A stretch of 35,407 bases of DNA from Haplomitrium mnioides (Eukaryota > Marchantiophyta > Haplomitriopsida > Calobryales), in assembly GCA_049999725.1 (NCBI GenBank), contig JBNGIS010008215.1, forward strand, positions 1 to 35,407. Reading direction: 5' to 3'. Shown here piece after piece: positions 30,053 to 35,407 of this stretch; position 1 is the first letter of the stretch; every line of letters starts with the position of its first letter. Under the pieces are notes generated by a model, which ran no database searches, was not told the DNA's origin, and saw only the letters and a list, made by a program, of their open reading frames with translations. The position numbers were made by a program, and so were the translations under genes.

Positions 30053-31036
30053 TTCCTATGAGAAGAAAATCAAAAGACAAAATAGTGATTTATATTGCAT
30101 CAAGTACATCAATATATAACTTGGATTTGTGTTTCTCTTTTGTTGCTGCATTTTTTTTTAAAAACTATTGTCCAAAAAATGCATCCTCATCCTTAGAAGC
30201 AAATCATTGAACACATACTCATTTTAGGTTTGGAGGTTACTCCTCATCAAATAACAAAATTTTGATGACTTTGGCAATCCAAAACGGTCTTCCTTTTAGA
30301 TCAAGTAATACAACAACACAAATAAGCATTTTGGCTTTCACTTTATGTAGGTTGCCAAATTTTTGCATGTATCTCGTATGATGTGAACAATCCCTTCTCG
30401 CGGTCTAGATGCTCCATCATAGATTGCTCGACATGTAGAAAGCATATGTTCTACTAGAACATCTTCCTCTAGCTTTTGAGCATCAAATTAAGAACTTAGA
30501 CAAACATTTTGAGAATCACTACAAGTATTTGCCGGTTGTGAAGATGGAAAGGTAAATTCTACTTCGAGTCCTCATCTTTTTCTTTCAAGGATGTAAGGTG
30601 CTATCTCTTATTAGGCAAGGACAACGTCATTCCACCATTGAATATCGGAATCTATAAAGAAATTGAGTGATTCTCACTTATATTGTCTCTTATTGCAAAG
30701 ACCTTTTTTTCCACATCAACTTTTCTTTCTTCATTTTGAGACTATTTGATTTCAGAATATGACTTCAAAGTAATCAATATTTAATTTAAAAATTTTCTAT
30801 CTATTTAAAGTAAACACTTAAGCTCGCAAATACCATCCACATGTAGCAAAAATTCATCTATTGAAAATTATTTGCTCCAAATCTTTGCCTTTGTTCGAAT
30901 CACTCAACTTGAACTTGAATTGTTGATTAAAGGTAATATCATTTGTTCTTTGAACTAGAGAGGGACAATGTTGCAGAAACAATTTGAATTCCCAAGTTTC
31001 TATCAGAAGAGTTACTTTTGGTTTAGGATTATAAGA

Positions 31037-31631
31037 CTATTGTAGTGTCTTGCTAAGACTCATAATTGTGAAAGCTTTGACACATTTTAGAAGTATTGAG
31101 AATGTGTTGAACATATGATCAATTTGATTGTGAGTATGACCAACCATGAGAAATACCACCTTGATTTGTTGGAAAACATTCTTGGTAATAAGGAGACTAA
31201 GATATCCAAACAAGATGGAATTCTTATTCTCTTGTGTCGTATTGTCCAATTGAACATACATAATGGGAAGTAGCAGCCTTTTAAAGTTACATAGTATTCT
31301 ATTGAGCACTATAACTGTCAAATTGGAGTTGCCTCTCAAGTTTTCGTAGATTAAAAAGACCTTTGAAGAAAGATCATGATTGAATATTTAAGCACCAACA
31401 ACATGCACACCTACTAGAAAAATCTTTATTGATGTTTTTTTGTAGTGAAGGCCAATGTGGAATGGTTGTTTTCTTTTGATCCATTCCATCAATCACAATT
31501 TGCAAGTACTTTTGACCATCGACATAACATTTTCTTCGATGGTTTGCAAGTTTTGCTATTTCTTTCATTTGTTGGTCACAATGGAGAAAGAATTGGTAAT
31601 TATATTTGACTGCATCATTCCAAAGCACCAA
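31037..31631 (-). pseudogene. T2 DUF7869 core (candidate transposase catalytic region)
   Basis: First frame (31631-31374): EIAKLANHRRKCYVDGQKYL and LQIVIDGMDQKKTTIPHW. Second (31339-31037): LPIMYVQLDNTTQENKNSI and VVFLMVGHTHNQIDHMFNTF. The DGMDQ, QLDN..ENKN and GHTH..ID signatures define the family I recall as DUF7869, abundant in mosses, oomycetes and corals. Spaced conserved Asp in a beta-strand context resembles RNase H-fold transposases. That reading is inference; the family's activity is not known to me. Confidence 0.7.
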
Positions 31632-31939
31632 AAAGATATAAATATTTTAGTGAAGCATGTCTTGATGTCTTGAACTTCAAAAGATAACTTGAGGCACAAA
31701 AAATATTCAAAGCAACTCTACAAATGTTTGGAATAAAAGAGTTGAAAATTAAAAAATAAAAATAAAAGTCTAGTTTGTACTATTTAAATATAAGAGAATC
31801 AGAATACCATTCACAATAACTAAATGACCTTAAAGAAACAAAGAATGCTTACTTGTCTTTGACTCAAAATGCGCAAGATTTTTGAGAAGAGAAAAACAAT
31901 AGTTTTGTTGTTGGAGTCACAAACTGAAACTTCAATTTC

Positions 31940-32300
31940 AATGCTAGTATCGACTCTATGTGTGCATACAATTGAAATAAACAATAACTAATCATATGCA
32001 CACATAGAATCAAAAGCAAGAACATCAGTATCTTGGCTTGGTTTGACTATAGTCACGACTAGAATTGAAAGAAACAAGAACAAAACCTATGCACGCATAG
32101 AGTCAAAAACAACATAAATGATCTTGTTCTTGTTTATCTCGGGTTGGGTTTTGGATTGAAAGCAACAGTAGAAAACCCAGTGCAAGTCTAAGGTCACAAC
32201 CAACAATCAAAATAATTTTCTCACTTTATTTGACTCTCAATATGCTTTGGATTCAAACTAAAAGCAACAAACCCTATACAAGCATAGAGTATGTTTTAAC
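31940..32300. repeat. Dispersed palindromic cores in probable T2 intron
   Basis: Cores such as CTATGTGTGCATA, ATATGCACACATAG, CTATGCACGCATAG and CTATACAAGCATAG are spaced irregularly, in the same position as T1's 22980-23190. Confidence 0.75.
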
Positions 32301-32548
32301 AACTCTAGTTGCTAAGGTTTTTTTTTACTCGAATCTAGTTTGAGAATTAACTTAACAAAACCAATATCTTGTTGTACTAAGTTGAGAAAGTATAACATCT
32401 CTAGAACCAAGCTTTGAGTTTTGTAAAACGAGCATCATAATAAACATAAGTTTCAAAAGATAAGATATTTGTTGCCTTTGTCAAACTCTAAGATGGATTT
32501 TTCCTGCAATGATTTTAATTCTTTGCAGGTTTCATAAATATCAACTCA

Positions 32549-33047
32549 TCAATAGCTTTTTGGAATTTTAACATTTGGAAAATGCGTTCTCCAATGTTTT
32601 GTAAAACCCAAAAAACTACTAATGCAGTCGAGATCTTTCTCTTTCAAATAAGTTGTGTAGTAGTTATAAACTTCCCATTTTGTAAAATTATTTATCAATT
32701 TGTAAATTTTTGTGAGTAGGTATTCTCTTACAGTGCTCCTGAAAAAAAATGTCCATCCATTCACACACAAATACTCTTTTAGCAGATAGTTCTCGATTTC
32801 CAAAAATGCCTCTAGGATTTGCATTCTTGAGGTTTTGAGTCCTTTGGATTCTTTCATTCCGCATTGATAATATTAATTTGAAGGCTCTTTTACATACAAG
32901 GGTACAACAATGCAGAGTGAATCTATTATCAATATCAGAGTCTTTTCTTGGTATTCTCCATTGCAAAGTAATATCTTGATTCTTCATGCTTTGTTGAAAA
33001 TACATTTCTCTCACACTTCTTAGAAAATTTGTCTTGCACAATAACAA
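32549..33047 (-). pseudogene. T2 cysteine-rich N-terminal half of the DUF7869-like protein
   Basis: Two overlapping frames (33047-32688 and 32857-32549) joined by a shift. SVREMYFQQSMKNQDITLQW, LVCKRAFKLILSMRNERI, GIFGNRELSAKRVFVCEWMD, then FTKWEVYNYYTTYLKEKDLD and FTKHWRTHFPNVKIPKSY. The VC..aF.li and HFPnvkiPk signatures match DUF7869-type proteins as I remember them. T1's copy (22000-22570) has the same blocks. Confidence 0.65.
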
Positions 33048-33554
33048 AAATTTATTTCAACAACATGAAATTCTTTTCAATTTAAAAATTGATATCAGAT
33101 CAAGTTTTTTCTTCACAAAGCTCTTGTTATGATGGACTTTTAGCAAATAATTGTTCGGTAAAGTATTTACTTGTTTGGGTTTTGGCCTAGATAAATAACT
33201 CCTATGTTTTGCAGATTGATTCGGTCTGTAGCAAAATCCAGCTATCGAAGATAAAGCATTATCTTCAAGATCTTGAGCATCATCACTAACATTTTTTGTT
33301 CTCTCAAAATAAGTTTTTGATTGATGTGAACCACTTTGAGATGTAGGAGAACTAGACTATGCAAAAAGAGAGTCTTCATCAAAATCTTAAGTAGAAAGAA
33401 ATGTCTTTTCTAAAACAATCGATGCTCTTGGCAATAACGCCATAGAAATGTTGAGTGACTTAGATTCTTTGCTTTAATAGTTGCCTAAACTATTGTATGA
33501 AGATTCCTCCAAATGATTTTGGTTTCCAGAGGATCTTCCATTCTTGCTCAGAGG

Positions 33555-34049
33555 TCAAACTTGCTTAGAGTTCACTTGTTGTTTGAGTGGTGCCAATGAT
33601 GACAACGTATCTCCTCCGAAATTGAAACAATCATCTGGTTCTATGCTTTTTGTATTTTGAACAAACAAATTTGGATCTTGAACGTTGTTGTTGTCCTTGG
33701 CTGATGACGAAGAAAGGTCCACAACCATTTGGACATTTTGACTTGAATGTCTTTCTATTGACCTATTTGAGTAGTCACCAGAAAGAGTAAACTTTGATCG
33801 CTTAATTGACAAGAAAGATCCATTATGTATAGAAGATTGAGTCTTGGATCTTATGCACGCATTGAGTTCATTCCTTGATTCTATACACCTATAGAGTTCA
33901 CTCCTTGATTCGATGCACATATTGGGTTCACTCCTTGATCCTATGTACGCATAAGGTTCAATCCTTGATTTTATGTACGTATAGAGTTCACTTGCTTGAT
34001 CTTTCTTTGTTGATGTATCTTGTTCAACAACTGCCATTTTTTTTCTCAA
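33555..34049 (-). pseudogene. T2 N-terminal exon with 10-residue repeats
   Basis: Open for 164 codons. Five 10-residue repeats (33989-33840: ELYTYIKSRI, EPYAYIGSRS, EPNMCIESRS, ELYRCIESRN, ELNACIRSKT), then a Ser-rich region (DYSNRSIERHSSQN, VDLSSSSAKDNNN) and FGGDTLSSLAPLKQQV. T1 has four repeats, so the number varies between copies. Likely disordered; no known domain. Confidence 0.65.
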
Positions 34050-34057
34050 AATATATC

Positions 34058-34882
34058 AGCCTTGTGATCGGAGCCTTAACTCTTTTCCGACTGAGTTACC
34101 CCCACTTAAGGGCTGACTAGTGTTTCAGGACCTTTTATGGGAGAGGCTTTGCACCGAATGGACCCCAACTTCTACTTACTAGCTCAGGAGTGTCTGCACA
34201 ACACCCAACAACACCCAAGCAAGACACCTGCCTGCACACAACTACCGTCACACTTCTCTCCAATGCCCACAGATGCAAGTCACACCCTTCTTCAGACCTT
34301 AACCTCAAAAGGTGCCACTTGGAAGACAATGGCAGATAGAACAGGGCATCTGGTCCTCATCTGCAATGGCCTCTTGGTGAGTCCTCTTCTTGGAAGACTC
34401 GAGTGATTCTTGTTGGCCTCACAGTCTTGGCCACTAACCAACAGTTGCTTTGACAGCCACCTTACTCATTCACATTCATTTCTCAAGGACACACACGGGT
34501 GGACTGTTATACTTGTCAGCCCCTTGGTCGGAGCCTTAACTCTTTTTCGACAGAGTTAACCCCACTTAAGGGCTGACTTAGTGTTTCAAGACGTTTTATG
34601 GGAGGGGCTTTGCACCGAATGGACCCCAACTTCTATTTACCAACGCAGGAGTGCTGCACAACCTCGACAACACCCAAACACAACACCCAAGCACACACTC
34701 CACTGCCCACAGACTCAGGTGGCTCACACCCCTTCTTCAGGCCTTAACCTCAAAAGGTGCCACTTGGAAGACAGGGGTAGTTAGAACAGAGCAGCTAATT
34801 CTGGTCTGCAAGGGCCTCTTGGTGAGTCCTTCAGCAACCACCTTGCTCATTCATGTGCATTTCTCAAGGACACACATAGGTG
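34058..34882. repeat. Two-copy tandem repeat (period about 459 bp) in LTR-D
   Basis: 34058 on and 34517 on share CGGAGCCTTAACTCTTT, CCCACTTAAGGGCTGACT, GGCTTTGCACCGAATGGACC and AAAAGGTGCCACTTGGAAGA in order. The second copy is shorter by about 90 b. Confidence 0.9.
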
Positions 34883-35407
34883 GATAGATATGCTGCTGAA
34901 TGAATTCCGAACTATACTTCAGAGCCCAGATCTGGACCCAATCACCTTGTACACAGAAGGGAAATAGATCCCAACATCCAATTATTACAATACAATGCGG
35001 TTAGTCTTGACTTCCCTTGTCCAAGATGTCCTCAGGACCTGATAAATGGAATGCAAGCCCTCTAAAACTAAGAACCTCACTAATTTACGAACAAAACACG
35101 AATCTAACAACACACATAAACATAGACACACCTACACCTACGCCCTGCTCTGCCAACATTGCATGCCTTGTTCACCTCTCAAGAACCAATCTCTCCTCCA
35201 ACTTTCCTTCTGCAACTCCAGCCTTCCTCTTACTCCTCACCCACGCACTCTTAGCTAGATAGTTTTTCAACTTCCCTCGCGAGAAGCCCTGAATTTACTT
35301 CCTCATGCTTGGAAGAGGTTTTCTTTAACTTCCACCTCTAGAAGAAAGCCCTCCCAGCTGCTGGATCACCCACTCCACCCGAGAATTGGCTGGATCTTCC
35401 ACGTAGT
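34058..35407. mobile_element. LTR-D: LTR-type sequence, cut by window edge
   Basis: No coding signal. Contains TGTCAGCCCC (34514-34523), an LTR-like start related to LTR-C's TGTCGCTCCCC. Contains the block 35255-35400 (AGATAGTTTTTCAACTTCCC, CGCGAGAAG, CTTCCACCTCTAGAAGA, CCACTCCACCC), which matches LTR-C 24980-25105. It begins 21 bp upstream of T2's start codon, so it removed T2's upstream region. Likely a relative of LTR-C; its other end lies outside the window. Confidence 0.55.

Larger units (their letters stand above)
30053..34049 (-). pseudogene. T2: second, partial copy of the DUF7869-like gene
   Basis: Inverted relative to T1's plus gene and uninterrupted, so it serves as the reference for both insertion sites. 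It runs from a start like MAVVE (34037) to FDFLL, where it is cut at 30053 by T1's right tip. The sequence upstream of its start is lost at 34058. It lacks the acidic C-terminus and the inverted repeat. The exon blocks below are open but separated by frame changes and probable introns with palindromic cores (31950-32290). Confidence 0.7.

Overview
The window looks like plant nuclear heterochromatin: AT-rich, no intact gene, and built from transposable elements inserted into one another. Introns with GT donors, Ty3/gypsy retrotransposons with plant-type organisation, TATA boxes and no bacterial gene packing point to a large streptophyte genome. A seedless plant or charophyte-grade alga is favoured, because a DNMT-bearing gypsy element of the type seen here is, from memory, known from charophytes. 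I cannot name the species.

Layer 1 (about 953-30052) is a two-gene element, here called T1. Its ends are long inverted repeats of about 1.2 kb (953-2180 and 28850-30052). Inside lie two divergent, decayed genes with start codons 550 bp apart. The minus-strand gene (7074 to 3026) joins a ParB-like domain to a beta-class (permuted N4/N6) DNA methyltransferase. The plus-strand gene (7625-8447, continued at 21925-24236 and 27965-28990) belongs to the family I know as DUF7869 and is a candidate transposase. Without later insertions T1 would be about 11.9 kb.

Layer 2 consists of two insertions into the DUF7869-like gene. Gypsy-A (8448-21924, plus strand) is a degenerate Ty3/gypsy element with about 0.38 kb LTRs. 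LTR-C (24242-27959) is a 3.7 kb TG...CA sequence with no retroviral genes, bounded by 5 bp CTACC duplications, so probably a giant solo LTR. A second copy of the gene (T2) lets both insertion sites be read to the base.

Layer 3 is Gypsy-B (about 11648-20939, minus strand), sitting inside the integrase zinc-finger region of Gypsy-A. Its order is gag-CCHC, protease, a DNMT3-like C5 cytosine methyltransferase, reverse transcriptase, RNase H, integrase, and a C-terminal PHD finger.

To the right, T2 (34049 to 30053, minus strand) is a partial inverted copy of the DUF7869-like gene, tail-to-tail with T1. From 34058 to the end is LTR-type sequence (LTR-D) sharing a block with LTR-C. Short tandem arrays containing near-palindromic CATGCGCGCATG-type cores occur in T1/T2 introns, inverted repeats and even coding sequence. 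Every gene carries stops or frameshifts; many fit C-to-T decay of methylated cytosine.
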